Origin: Allosalinactinospora lopnorensis
GTDB lineage: Bacteria; Actinomycetota; Actinomycetes; Streptosporangiales; Streptosporangiaceae
Assembly (NCBI RefSeq): GCF_000981225.1
Contig: NZ_LAJC01000032.1
Span: 1 to 58,072 of the forward strand
DNA: 58,072 nucleotides
Direction: 5' to 3'
Made by a program: the position numbers and the translations under genes. This document shows positions 44,030 through 52,573 of this stretch, one piece after another. The notes beneath the pieces are model-generated. The model did no database searches. It had not been told where the DNA came from and was given only the letters and a program-made list of their open reading frames with translations. Each line of letters starts with the position of its first letter. The first letter of the stretch is position 1.

Positions 44030-44814
44030 TCGACGGCAATCTGAGTAAGCAGCGTGCCGGACTCGTGCGTCTCCAGTTCAAAGAGTCCGGTCTGGTCGGC
44101 GGTGAAGCTGAGGGTGGCGGGCTCGCCCGGGCCGACCGGCTCTTCGATGTCATAGCCGTGCAGATGCACGGTGTCACTGCTGTCGCTGTCCACCGTGAGG
44201 CGTACGCTCTGGCCCTGTTCGACCTCCATTCGGCCGGGTTCCGGCGACACCGTGACGTCCTGCACGCTGATCTCCGCCGTGACATCGGCGGCACCGGTGT
44301 CCTGGGAGCCGGCGTCTTGGGAGGCGTGGGAATGGTCCCCATCGCCACCGCTGCCGGTAATCGTGGTGCTGTCGCTGATCGGCTCACCGTCGACTGCCCA
44401 GGAGCTGTGGTCGTTAGCCGATAGGTGCACCGATAGGGTGTGCCCCCCCTCGGGCACCACCGAGGCGGGCAGATGATGCCAGGGAGCATACACCCGCGCG
44501 ACCTTCTCGCCATCGACATACAGATGCGCGTGCCCCTCGCCCTCGCGGGCCTTCTCCCCGACCTGCCTCGGGGTGAACTCGAAGTCCTCGGCCTGCACAT
44601 GGACGTTCCATCCGGAGTCGGTGTCCTCGGCCACCTCCATGCTCACCGAGGATGCGCCATCGCCATCGACCTCCCGCAGCTCGTGATCGTGCTCGGGGGC
44701 CGAAGCAGACGGACTGGACGGATTGGGGCTGGCGTCCTGGGTGCCGCTGGCACAGCCCGCGACGACGAACACGAGCACCGCACCGGCGAGTGCGGCACAA
44801 CCACGCACTGGCAT
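44026..44814 (-). CDS. Secreted lipoprotein with cupredoxin-like C-terminus
   Basis: 262 residues. A lipoprotein signal ends VAGC. A His-rich front (EHDHELREV) is followed by a domain with EDFEFTPRQVGEKAREGEGHAHLYVDG and YAPWHHLP (about 85-150), then a second domain with VTVDSDSSDTVHLHGYDIEEPVGPG (about 215-255) that looks like a plastocyanin/cupredoxin fold, with candidate ligands His in HLHGY. The ATG at 44814 has GAGGAGATGT upstream. Coupled to the membrane protein that follows; probably its extracytoplasmic metal-binding partner. Confidence 0.75.
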   Translation of the reverse strand: MPVRGCAALAGAVLVFVVAGCASGTQDASPNPSSPSASAPEHDHELREVDGDGASSVSMEVAEDTDSGWNVHVQAEDFEFTPRQVGEKAREGEGHAHLYVDGEKVARVYAPWHHLPASVVPEGGHTLSVHLSANDHSSWAVDGEPISDSTTITGSGGDGDHSHASQDAGSQDTGAADVTAEISVQDVTVSPEPGRMEVEQGQSVRLTVDSDSSDTVHLHGYDIEEPVGPGEPATLSFTADQTGLFELETHESGTLLTQIAVE

Positions 44815-44888
44815 ACATCTCCTCTGCGCATCAGCGCTTGTCCGCTGAGGGGGAGCGCTCGGGCACCTCGATGGACACGGTAACCTAT

Positions 44889-44909
44889 TCACCTAAGTCG
44901 CATAGGTAT
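44889..44909. promoter_or_regulatory. ACCTA-N7-TAGGT-type box 4
   Basis: ACCTAAGTCGCATAGGT with the following AT-rich TATATTTAGG. 44893-44909 matches 37731-37747 with one mismatch. It sits in the divergent promoter of the cupredoxin-like lipoprotein (minus) and the secreted HxH protein (plus). Confidence 0.6.
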
Positions 44910-44950
44910 ATTTAGGGTCCCCCCAAGCACCGGTCGAGAGGTTCCAGATC

Positions 44951-45694
44951 GTGTCATCGCGCCAGAGCAAAGGGGCGGCCGCGTCCAGTCGGTCCCCGTC
45001 GAAGGAACAGCCGAGGCGAGGCACAGCGCAGAAGGTCGCCGCCATGCGCCAAGAGCAGGCTCGCAGCGAACGCCGGCGCCGGGTCCTGCTCATGAGCGCG
45101 GTCGGGGCCGTCCTGGTCGTGGTGGTGGGGCTGGCCGGATGGGGACTCACCAACCTGCCGGGCGGCGAGGAAACGGAAGCCGCCCTACCGGAACCGGTGA
45201 GTGGCGAGAGCACCGCCATGCCGCCGTGGTCGCTGCCCGAGGACCCGGTTCCCTTGGCGGAGCAGGCCGGGTTGCGGGTGGAGCCGATGGAGGGCACCGC
45301 GAAGCACTTCCACGCCCACCTCGACATCATCGTCGACGGTGAGCCGGTCACCGTACCCCCCAATCTGGGAATCCACCCCGCGGGCACCGCTATGTCGGAG
45401 CTACACACCCACGACGAACGCGGCGTTCTGCACGTCGAGGCCCCCACCGATGACCAGCGCTACAACCTCGGCCAGGTCTTCGCCCAATGGGACGTGCGCC
45501 TCGACGAAACCACCCTCGGCGGACTGGAAGCCGACGGCGGCAACACGCTGCGCGCCTACGTCGACGGCGAACTCCACGAGGGAAACCCCGCCGCCATCCA
45601 ACTCACCGAGCACCGCCAGATCGCCCTGGTCTACGGGCCCGAGGACGCCGACGTCGACGTCCCCGACGACTTCGACTTCGAGCCCGGCGAGTAA
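44951..45694 (+). CDS. Membrane-anchored extracytoplasmic protein with HxH motifs
   Basis: 247 residues. A basic cytosolic start, one helix (VLLMSAVGAVLVVVVGLAGWGL), then a soluble domain with KHFHAHLDIIVDG (about 117-129) and MSELHTHDERGVLHVEAP (about 146-163), giving two His clusters positioned like a metal site. A negatively charged tail follows. The family occurs near DsbA/VKOR, CcdA and copper genes in actinobacteria, but its function is unknown to me. A GTG start at 44951 follows AGAGGTTCC. Box 4 lies just upstream. Confidence 0.75.
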   Translation: MSSRQSKGAAASSRSPSKEQPRRGTAQKVAAMRQEQARSERRRRVLLMSAVGAVLVVVVGLAGWGLTNLPGGEETEAALPEPVSGESTAMPPWSLPEDPVPLAEQAGLRVEPMEGTAKHFHAHLDIIVDGEPVTVPPNLGIHPAGTAMSELHTHDERGVLHVEAPTDDQRYNLGQVFAQWDVRLDETTLGGLEADGGNTLRAYVDGELHEGNPAAIQLTEHRQIALVYGPEDADVDVPDDFDFEPGE

Positions 45695-45757
45695 CCTCGG
45701 TGCGCACCGCCCGCCCCCGGTGCCCGGCGCGGGCACCACGACGAATGATGAGGGACC

Positions 45758-46296
45758 ATGCCTGCCTGGCGCTCACCGGTCGAGTTCCGCGTCGAAGCGC
45801 GCGACCGCCATCCCTGGTTCGCGCTCGCAGCCCTTGGCGGCCTCGTCCTCGGCGGGCTCATGGCGGTTTTCGGCCTGCCGCCGATCGATATCCACGGCCC
45901 GCTGCACTACCTGGGGATCATGGACCCCGGGTGTGGGGGAACCCGGTCGGTGTGGGCGGCGATGCGGGGCGACCTGGCGATGTCGTGGCGCTACAACCCG
46001 ATCGGTATCCCCCTGGTGGTCGGCGCCGTGGCCACGCTGCTGCGCCTCCTGGTCGGCGTGGCGACCGGCAGGTGGCTCAACGCTACGTGCGCTCCCTGAC
46101 GCCACTTGCCGTGACCGGCGGCGCGCTGTTCGGCCTGCTGACCGTCAACCAGCAACTCAACGCCGAGCTGCTGCGCACCCCGCCGGAGGACTTCTCCCCC
46201 TTGGGTCCGTTGCTCAACGCGCTTCCGATCCTGGGCCTGTGCGTGGTGCTGCTCATCCGCAACCGCAGGATCGCGCGCCGGGCCGCGGGCCGATGA
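45758..46296 (+). pseudogene. DUF2752 membrane protein, one frameshift
   Basis: The first frame (ATG 45758) has the DUF2752 signature: IHGPLHYLGIMDPGCGGTRSVWAAMRGDL, with helices before and after. Near 46085 a base is missing; the next frame continues LTPLAVTGGALFGLLTVNQQLNAEL and ends with a helix at 46296. DUF2752 proteins are three- or four-helix membrane proteins with a C-G-x-T-R motif, function unknown. It follows the HxH protein in the same direction (63-base gap). Confidence 0.8.
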
Positions 46297-46350
46297 CCAC
46301 GGTATCCAGGCGGTTGAGTATGTCGTGGAGAGCCGCGAGGGCCGGGGCGC

Positions 46351-47239
46351 TCACATGGTGCCCGTGCACATCTGTTGGACGAGCAGGGCCGCGTTGGCCG
46401 CACCGGCGAGTACGACCGCCGCGATCATCGCGCTGACCAGCCACGAGCGGCGCGGAATGGGCGGCAGCGGCGGTTCGCTACCCGTTTCGAGCTGGGTGAT
46501 GCGGGCGTCTACTGTGGTGGCGCCAGCCATCGCGGCGGCTGGGGAGGCGGCCCAGGCCGGAGGGCTCAGCACGCGCAGGAGGGCGCCCGCCAGGGGCCGG
46601 GTGCCGCAGCGGGTAATGGCCCGCCGGTCGGCGGCCAGCTCCCGGCCGGCGACGAAGCGCTCCGAGAGATGCCGCAGCGCCGGCAGGTAGAACTCACGCG
46701 CGAGCAACACGCGGATCGCCAGGATCCAGTGGGTCGCGGCTACGGGCATGTGCGGACTCGTGGGCGAGAATCGCGGCGAGTTCGGCGGCTGGCGCCATGC
46801 GGACGAGGCCGCTGCTCACCGCGACCCGCGGGATCCACAACCCATAGGTGAAGGCGAAGGGTTCCTCGGCCTGCGCCACGCTGACCCGTCCCGACAGCCC
46901 GTAGGGGCCCACGATCCGATCGAGGTCGGCGGCCGGGGCCGTGACACGGGCCCGCACCTTTCCGCGCCGTGCGTGATCCGCGCGCAGTTCCCCAGCCAGG
47001 CGGATCACGGCCGTGCCCGTCGAGACGAGCAGGAGAGCGGCCAGCGCAGCGAGCGCCAGCATCCGCCACCCTCCTGCCCACAGCGCCGCCGGGCCCAGCG
47101 TCCACAGATGGACAGCCACGACGCAGATCGCGCAGCAGGCCAGGGCCGTGAGAACACCACGAAAGCCCAGAGCCAGGACCAGCAGCAGCGACAGGGCCCG
47201 GTTGCCGCTGTCCAGGCGCGCCAATGCCTGAGGACTCAC
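46351..47239 (-). pseudogene. M56 (BlaR1-type) membrane metallopeptidase 2, one frameshift
   Basis: The first frame (GTG 47239, overlapping the BlaI stop as GTGA) has four helices and the zinc motif HESAH at 160-164 before shifting near 46735. The second frame continues HWILAIRVLLAREFYLPALRHL with ERFVAGRELAADRRA, holding the third zinc ligand, and ends with an anchor helix. Intact apart from the single shift. It would sense a signal at the membrane and cleave BlaI 2. Third member of the SHOCT-BlaI-M56 operon. Confidence 0.82.
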
Positions 47240-47604
47240 GGCGAGGTCTCCGGTGGCGAATCGTGGAGCAGCCGCCGCAATCGGTCTCGTGCCTCAGGGT
47301 CGGCTTCGATCTGGTCCACGAAGTGGGCGACGGCCGCCTGGCCGTGCTCGGCGAGTACCGTGCGCACGGCCAGCGCCGCCGGGTCCGACCCAGCGGGACG
47401 ATAGGCGAACCCCCGCCCGCGCGCCTTCCGGATTACCGCGTCCTTTTCCGCCAGCCGCGCCAGCACGGTCATCACCGTTGTGTAGGCCAGCGGCGAATGG
47501 CGATCGCGATTGAGCTCGCCACGGACCTCGCGGACCGTCATCGGTCCCTCGGCTTGCCACAGCACCTCCATCACTGCGGTCTCCAGCGGCCCCAGCGCCA
47601 CCAT
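47236..47604 (-). CDS. BlaI/MecI/CopY family repressor 2
   Basis: 122 residues: GPLETAVMEVLWQAEGPMTVREV, a recognition helix AYTTVMTVLARLAEK and wing, then a C-terminal dimer helix. The ATG at 47604 overlaps the SHOCT gene's stop (TGATG), and its own stop overlaps the M56 start. Its probable operators are the palindromes at 48022-48059 in front of the operon. Confidence 0.9.
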   Translation of the reverse strand: MVALGPLETAVMEVLWQAEGPMTVREVRGELNRDRHSPLAYTTVMTVLARLAEKDAVIRKARGRGFAYRPAGSDPAALAVRTVLAEHGQAAVAHFVDQIEADPEARDRLRRLLHDSPPETSP

Positions 47605-47894
47605 CAATTCCCCCCGGAGCCGCCGCGCCCCTCGGCGCGCAGGAGATCGCTCAGGATCCGCTCAAGGGTGGCGTGGTCGATGTCGCCGCGGGCGTAACGC
47701 TCCTTGGCCAGCACCACCGCACCGGAATCCTTCGAGTCCGTGCGAGGTCCCGAGGCGGTGAGGGCAGGGACACGCGATTGTGCGAGTGCCAGGAGCAGCG
47801 CGAACGCGACCACCCCGGCCAGCAGCGCGCTTAATACGGGAAACGCCAAGGTCGGCCCCGGCATCCCCATCGATTCCATCATCGAGCCACACAT
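47604..47894 (-). CDS. Small SHOCT-domain membrane protein 2
   Basis: 96 residues: a Met-rich start (MCGSMMESMGMPGPT), one helix (LAFPVLSALLAGVVAFALLLALA) and a SHOCT tail (VVLAKERYARGDIDHATLERILSDLL). The ATG at 47894 follows GGAGGTGAGG. It opens the BlaI 2-M56 2 operon and is a relative of the protein at 38695. Confidence 0.8.
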   Translation of the reverse strand: MCGSMMESMGMPGPTLAFPVLSALLAGVVAFALLLALAQSRVPALTASGPRTDSKDSGAVVLAKERYARGDIDHATLERILSDLLRAEGRGGSGGN

Positions 47895-48021
47895 ACGGTC
47901 CTCACCTCCAGGGGCAGAACGCGCGAAGTACCACACACCCACAGTAAAAACGCGGCCCGGCTTCCTGATGGGGCGACGCCGCGGAGTCGTGGCGGCCTGG
48001 GTAGGTCTTCGCCCACACATT

Positions 48022-48059
48022 TTACTATCCCAGCGTAGTAATAACTACGATTATGTAGT
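48022..48059. promoter_or_regulatory. Tandem BlaI-type operators between the SHOCT-BlaI-M56 operon and methyltransferase 2
   Basis: Two adjacent palindromes: TTACTA-N8-TAGTAA (48022-48041) and ACTAC-N6-GTAGT (48044-48059). They share the CTAC/GTAG arms of the sites near 11.1 kb. They end 11 bases before the methyltransferase GTG and lie about 130 bases before the SHOCT gene, so a repressor here could control both directions. Confidence 0.6.
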
Positions 48060-48070
48060 AGAAAGGTGGT

Positions 48071-48751
48071 GTGAACTCCCGAAAGCTGAGATCCGCGATG
48101 CGATCGTCACGACGCGCCAGGCACATCGAGATCACCGACCAGATACGGCGACACTGGGATCGCCAGGCACCGCGATACGACCGAATGATGGACCGGATGG
48201 AGCGGCTCTTCCTCGACGGCAGCCGCGAGTGGTTGTGCTCCAAGGCCGGCGGGAACACCCTTGAGGTCGCGATCGGAACCGGCCGTAACCTGCCGCACTA
48301 CCCGGACCAGGTGAACCTGACCGGCATCGACCTCAGCCCTCGCATGCTGGAGATTGCCCGGGAACGCGCTCACACACTCGGCGTACAGGTGGATCTGCGC
48401 GAGGCCGACGCCCAACACCTCCCCTTCGCCGATGCCTCCTTTGACACCGTGGTCTGTGCCCTGTCGCTATGCGCCGTGCCCGACCTGGACGCCACCGTCA
48501 CTGAGATGCGCCGCGTGTTGCGCCCCGGTGGCCAGCTCCTGCTCCTGGACCACGTGCGCCCCACCTTCCTGCCCGTGCGCTGGCTGCTGCTCACCATCCA
48601 GGGCCTGATGAACGTGTTCGACCCCGGCAACGGCGAGCAGATGATGCGCCGCCCACTGCTGACCGTGCGGGAACACGGCTTCACCGTGGAACAACGCGAC
48701 AGGTTCAAGGCCGGCGTCATCGAACGCCTCGCGGCCCGCAAACCCGACTAG
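48071..48751 (+). CDS. Class I SAM-dependent methyltransferase (UbiE-like) 2
   Basis: 226 residues, same family as the protein at 37996. HWDRQAPRYDRMMDRMERLFLDGSREWLCSKAGG leads into motif I LEVAIGTGRN, GIDLSPRML, DAQHLPFADASFDTVVCALSLCAVPD and VLRPGGQLLLLDHVRPT. The GTG at 48071 has AAAGGTGGT upstream. Divergent from the SHOCT-BlaI-M56 operon with BlaI-type operators in between, so it is likely stress-induced. Substrate unknown; phospholipid or quinone head groups are possible. Confidence 0.88.
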   Translation: MNSRKLRSAMRSSRRARHIEITDQIRRHWDRQAPRYDRMMDRMERLFLDGSREWLCSKAGGNTLEVAIGTGRNLPHYPDQVNLTGIDLSPRMLEIARERAHTLGVQVDLREADAQHLPFADASFDTVVCALSLCAVPDLDATVTEMRRVLRPGGQLLLLDHVRPTFLPVRWLLLTIQGLMNVFDPGNGEQMMRRPLLTVREHGFTVEQRDRFKAGVIERLAARKPD

Positions 48752-48960
48752 AGGGGAAAGGCGTACCGGGAGGGGCGCGCCGTGAGCGTCGTCAGCGGAT
48801 GTCAGCTGCGCCCGTTCCCGCTCGCGGCTGTGAGATCGGTATGACCTAAGCTGATTGGGTGCATTGGCCGGGCGGATCGTCAAATAGCGTTGCGCGGTCT
48901 GTAACGGCCACTACGCCCAGGTGTTATCACCCCCAGAAAGTGGAATGGCGAAGGAGTCCG

Positions 48961-49332
48961 ATGCCGCAGTTCGGCGAGCTGGAGGCCGCGATCATGCGCT
49001 CGGTGTGGGCGAGCGATGCGCCGATGCGGGTGCGCGATGTGCTGGACGACCTGCGACGCGACCGCGACATCGCCTTTACCACGGTGCAGACGGTGATGGA
49101 GATCCTGTACCGCAAGGGATGGCTGCAGCGCACCAAACAGGGGCGCGCCTATTACTACTGGGCGGCGGCCTCGCAGGAGGACTACATCACCGGCCTGGTC
49201 GAGGAGGCGCTGGAAACGGCGCCCGACCAAGCGGCTATCCTCTCCCGCCTGGTGTCACGGTTGCCCAGCGACGAGGTCGCCGGGCTGCGCGAGGCGTTGG
49301 ACGAGGCCAAGCGGCGCGAGGGTCTGGCGTGA
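48961..49332 (+). CDS. BlaI/MecI/CopY family repressor 3
   Basis: 123 residues: FGELEAAIMRSVWASDAPMRVRDVLDDL, recognition helix FTTVQTVMEILYRKGW, wing KQGRAYYYWAAASQEDY and a C-terminal dimer helix ILSRLVSRLPSDEV. The ATG at 48961 has GAAGGAGTCCG upstream. Its stop overlaps the next start (GTGA). I found no clean TACA/TGTA site in its promoter. Confidence 0.92.
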   Translation: MPQFGELEAAIMRSVWASDAPMRVRDVLDDLRRDRDIAFTTVQTVMEILYRKGWLQRTKQGRAYYYWAAASQEDYITGLVEEALETAPDQAAILSRLVSRLPSDEVAGLREALDEAKRREGLA

Positions 49333-50342
49333 TCGTCGCGACACTGCTGCTGGCCTATGCCCTGCTCCTGGCCGCGGTCGGCCCGTATGTCGTACGGCGC
49401 TCGCGCTGGGTGGAGCGCGCACCCCGGCTGGGCATCGCCGCCTGGCAGGTGCTGAGCCTGGCCTTCATTGTCTCGCTGGTGCTCGGTGGGCTCGCGTTGA
49501 GCGTGCCGAGCCTGCGCCTGGGCATGGACCTCGCCCAGGTGCTGCAGGCGTGCCTGGTGGCCCTGCGCGCGCAGTACGCCACCCCCGGCGGTACGGTGAT
49601 CGGCACGAGCGGTGTGGGGCTGGCTGTCCTGGTGCTCACGCGCTGCGGTTGGGGCGTGGCCGCCACGCTGTGGCGGGCGATCGCCGATCGCCGCCGCCAC
49701 CTGGAGATGCTTGAGCTGCTTGGCCGGCACGACCGGGACACCGGAGCGGTGGTGCTTGAGCATTCAGTGCCCGCCGCCTACTGCGTGCCGGGCGTGCGCC
49801 GGCGGATCGTGCTGACCAGCGGCGCCCTCGAAACGCTCAATGCTGAGCAGCTCCAAGCGGTGCTCGCGCACGAACGCGCCCACCTGCGCGCCCGCCACGA
49901 CCTCGTGGCCGCGGTCGCGAGCGGACTGGCCGCGGCGTTTCCGCGGCTCCCCCTGTTCCAGGTGATCAGGGACGAGACCGCGCGGCTGATGGAGTTGGCC
50001 GCCGACGATTCGGCCGCCCGCGTTACCCACCGCCTCCTGGCCGCCGAAGCGTTGCTGAACGTCGCGGGCCAGCGCGGCCCGGCCGGCGCGCTGGCCGCCG
50101 GTGGGACGGGGGCCGCCGATCGGGTACGGCGCCTGATCACCGGAGTGCGGCCATTCGGCCGGGCGCGCGTCGTGCTGGCCGGTGGCCTGTTGACCGTGCT
50201 ACTCGCCCTACCGGTCGCGATCTTCGCCGGCCCCGCCGCCATGTTGTTCGATTCGGCGTGCTGTCCCACCGACTCGGCCATGTTCAACCACGCGGAGGTG
50301 TGCCAGGCGATGCCGACGACACGCTACTGCGCACCGAGCTGA
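49329..50342 (+). CDS. M56 (BlaR1-type) membrane metallopeptidase 3
   Basis: 337 residues. N-terminal helices, zinc motif HERAH at 181-185, ligand region RLMELAADDSAARV, then a helix (VVLAGGLLTVLLALPVAIFA) and a short extracellular tail with several Cys (SACCPTDSAMFNHAEVCQAM). The Cys/Met/His tail could sense metal or redox state rather than beta-lactam. Coupled to BlaI 3 by GTGA. Confidence 0.9.
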   Translation: MIVATLLLAYALLLAAVGPYVVRRSRWVERAPRLGIAAWQVLSLAFIVSLVLGGLALSVPSLRLGMDLAQVLQACLVALRAQYATPGGTVIGTSGVGLAVLVLTRCGWGVAATLWRAIADRRRHLEMLELLGRHDRDTGAVVLEHSVPAAYCVPGVRRRIVLTSGALETLNAEQLQAVLAHERAHLRARHDLVAAVASGLAAAFPRLPLFQVIRDETARLMELAADDSAARVTHRLLAAEALLNVAGQRGPAGALAAGGTGAADRVRRLITGVRPFGRARVVLAGGLLTVLLALPVAIFAGPAAMLFDSACCPTDSAMFNHAEVCQAMPTTRYCAPS

Positions 50343-50378
50343 CCAACTGCTATGGCGGGTCGAAAACCCGGCCGTCGG

Positions 50379-50513
50379 TTATCGCTCCATGTCGATCTTG
50401 CGCTGCAGGAATTCCTCCGGTCGATCTCGCCCGCGGCGTAGCGGCGCTGCAACTCGGTCTCGGCCGGATCCGAGTCCAGCGGCGGGGTGGTCGCGTTCCT
50501 GTGCGCCAGTGAG
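50379..50513 (-). pseudogene. SHOCT-domain fragment, frameshifted
   Basis: Minus-strand frames give LDSDPAETELQRRYAAGEID and, one base shifted, EEFLQRKIDMER before TAA at 50379. This is the SHOCT module of a small membrane protein whose N-terminal helix is gone. It converges on M56 3, echoing the SHOCT-BlaI-M56 grouping at 47 kb. Confidence 0.6.
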
Positions 50514-50538
50514 CGGCTCCACAGAACCCGGCACACAC
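50514..50538 (-). repeat. 25-bp insertion-end-like repeat, copy 2
   Basis: Reverse strand matches 1525-1549 at 22 of 25 bases. It lies exactly where the SHOCT fragment loses its N-terminus and transposase fragments begin. A looser match (GTGTGTGC then GGGGATTCGTGG) is at about 7599-7622, next to the truncated CDF gene. Confidence 0.4.
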
Positions 50539-50569
50539 CACCTCCATCACACCCGGTACAGGACAAGAG

Positions 50570-50690
50570 GATGGGGCCGATTCGCCGGATCGTCCAACAG
50601 TTGGACATCCACCCCGAGGCGCTGCGGTCATGGGTCAAGCGGGCCGAGGTCGACGTCGGCCGGGCGCCGGCCCCTGCTGCCGCGCTTAGC
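50570..50690 (+). mobile_element. IS3-family OrfA fragment
   Basis: A short frame contains IRRIVQQLDIHPEALRSWVKRAEVD, the helix-turn-helix of IS3-type OrfA transposases. Start and C-terminus are missing. It abuts the IS5-type fragment, so one element has probably inserted into or recombined with another. Confidence 0.6.
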
Positions 50691-51105
50691 GCGGTTGGCG
50701 GCCTGGTTGGCCTTCTCTGGGATCACCGCCTTGATGTTGCGTCTGCGTAGGTAGGAGCTGGTTGGCGCGGGAGGAGTAGGCCTTGTCGGCGGCGACCGCG
50801 TCCGGCCGGGTGCGCGGCTGACCGGCCGGGCCACGAACCCGGACTTCCTCCAGCACGGGGATGAACCGAGGGCAGTCCGCTGCCTGCCCGTCGCTGGCCT
50901 GGAGGGCCAGCGGACGGCACCGCCGATCCGCCGCCAGGTGGACCTTGCTGGTCAGCCCGCCCCGTGAGCGCCCCGGAGAAGCCGCTTTCAGCCGCGCGCG
51001 GCGCCGACGCCTCACGGTGCATGTGCCCCGGCGCTGGGCCTGGCAGGAAGCTTGGAGGCGGTTGTCCGACACCACCCACCCGCCCCGCAATCCCCAAAAG
51101 ACCAC
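50640..51105 (-). mobile_element. IS5-family transposase remnant
   Basis: Minus-strand frames read SRGGLTSKVHLAADRRCRPLA, RFIPVLEEVRVRGP, RTRPDAVAADKAYSSRAN and, in a shifted frame, YLRRRNIKAVIPEK with QAANRAKRG. These are the DDE-core blocks of IS5-type transposases. The N-terminal domain and the last Glu region are degraded, and a frameshift lies near 50760. Not active. Confidence 0.8.
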
Positions 51106-51132
51106 TTCAGAAGTCGATCGGTGGATCGAGAC

Positions 51133-51891
51133 TTATGTGGTGTGGAGTGGTAGCGCGGTGCCCGCAATGGCGCCGCCGTCGATCACGAACTCACTTCCCG
51201 TCGAGTATGTCGCCTCCGTGAGGAGGAAGTAGACCATGCGGGCGACCTCCTCGGGGTTACCGAACCGCGGGATAGGCTGGCCGGCGACGACAGAGTCGTC
51301 CATTTCGGCGGTCATGGGCGTGCGGATCGGACCCGGGTGGACCGAGCACACGCGAACTCTGTCTGTGGCGAACTCCAGCGCCGCCGTCTTGGTAAGCCCG
51401 CGGATAGCCCACTTGCTGGCAACATAGGCGCCGATCCCGGCGTATCCCTGCATGCCCGCGGTCGAGGAAAGGTTGACGATACTTCCCCCGCCGGATCGCC
51501 GCAGGGAAGGGAGAGCGGCACGCATGCCAAGCCAGGTGCCGAACAGGTTCACGTCGAGAATCCGGCGGAAGTTCTCAGCGGGTTGTGTCTCGATTGGCCC
51601 GATGTCGAGGATCCCGGCGTTGTTCACCAGGGATGTTAGCGGGCCAGCCATGCGTTCAGCCACAGCTATCGCGTCCGTCCAGTCTTCGGCGCTCGTCACG
51701 TCCAGGTGGACGTAGTGTGCACGGTCGTCAAGCTCCTTCGCGAGCTGCTCGCCCTTCTCGTCCAGAATGTCGGCGATGATCACGGATGGGCCCGCATCGT
51801 GAACTGCGCGGACCACAGCCGCCCCAATACCTCGAGCGCCCCCTGTAACCAGCACCGTGAAGGTGTCTCGTTCATTCATCACTGGCTCCAT
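51133..51891 (-). CDS. Short-chain dehydrogenase/reductase
   Basis: 252 residues, classical SDR. Nucleotide motif TGGARGIG near residues 16-23, NNAG near 90-93, catalytic Ser in NLSSTAG, then a Tyr-x-x-x-Lys (YVASK), and a C-terminal GSEFVIDGG. Asp after the second strand (ADILDEKG) suggests NAD. ATG 51891 has AAGGAATTCG and ATG 51879 has GGAGCC upstream; either may be used. It borders the IS remnants. Substrate unknown, probably a 3-oxoacyl or hydroxysteroid type alcohol. Confidence 0.9.
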   Translation of the reverse strand: MEPVMNERDTFTVLVTGGARGIGAAVVRAVHDAGPSVIIADILDEKGEQLAKELDDRAHYVHLDVTSAEDWTDAIAVAERMAGPLTSLVNNAGILDIGPIETQPAENFRRILDVNLFGTWLGMRAALPSLRRSGGGSIVNLSSTAGMQGYAGIGAYVASKWAIRGLTKTAALEFATDRVRVCSVHPGPIRTPMTAEMDDSVVAGQPIPRFGNPEEVARMVYFLLTEATYSTGSEFVIDGGAIAGTALPLHTT

Positions 51892-52573
51892 TCGAATTCC
51901 TTGGTCTCACACTTCTCGTCGAATCGACCCGTGAACAGTGCCTTCGGCCCCGAGGCAGGCAGACCTTCGGGTCGGTCGAGAGAGGGACCATGCCCCGGAC
52001 GCAGGTGCTGCGGGGCTCAAGCTGTTGCTCTTTCGGGGGGCTGCACCGATGGTGCGCGTTCGGCGGCCAGTGCGACGCGTATGTGCTCAGCCAGTTCCGA
52101 ACGGAGGTGGTGGGCGTTCGTCTTTAGGATCAGCTCCGATCCCCATGGCGCCGAGGAAGTCAGTCTCGGGCGTGGCAGGGTCGTTTCGTGTTCTGGGAGA
52201 GTCGGTAGTGGCCGTGCTGCGTGTAGGGCCGAGAACCCTGAGCCGCTGGCGGATATACGGGAAAACCCTTGTTCTCCCGGCAGTGTCTGGGATGGGCGAC
52301 GATCGCTTTGAACGTTCTGGTGTCCAGTACATCGGAGGAGGATGCGGCCTGTTAGGGGCCAATGATGGGACCGTGGAAGGCAGAGCTCCCGGCTTGCCGC
52401 TCTGTCGGGAGAGAGTGAGCTAGGCACTGGGGCGGCTTCCCACGGACCGGTACTTTCGGCCCCTGAAGGGACGGCTTAGGCCTGGTGACCGACGCCGAGA
52501 CGATCGCCGAGACTGGCGGTAAGGAGGCGGCAACGGTTCGCCCACCCGCGTGACCAGGCAGTGGGGGAGCAGC
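51892..52573. other. Gap of about 680 bp without a recognisable gene
   Basis: Open frames on both strands give no domain. The last 100 bases should contain the promoter of the PNPOx gene, but no clear DosR-type box was found by eye. Confidence 0.45.

Noticed and set aside
48861-48960. BlaI-type operator before BlaI 3
   Set aside because: Scattered CTAC/TGTAA bits occur but no palindrome with correct spacing.
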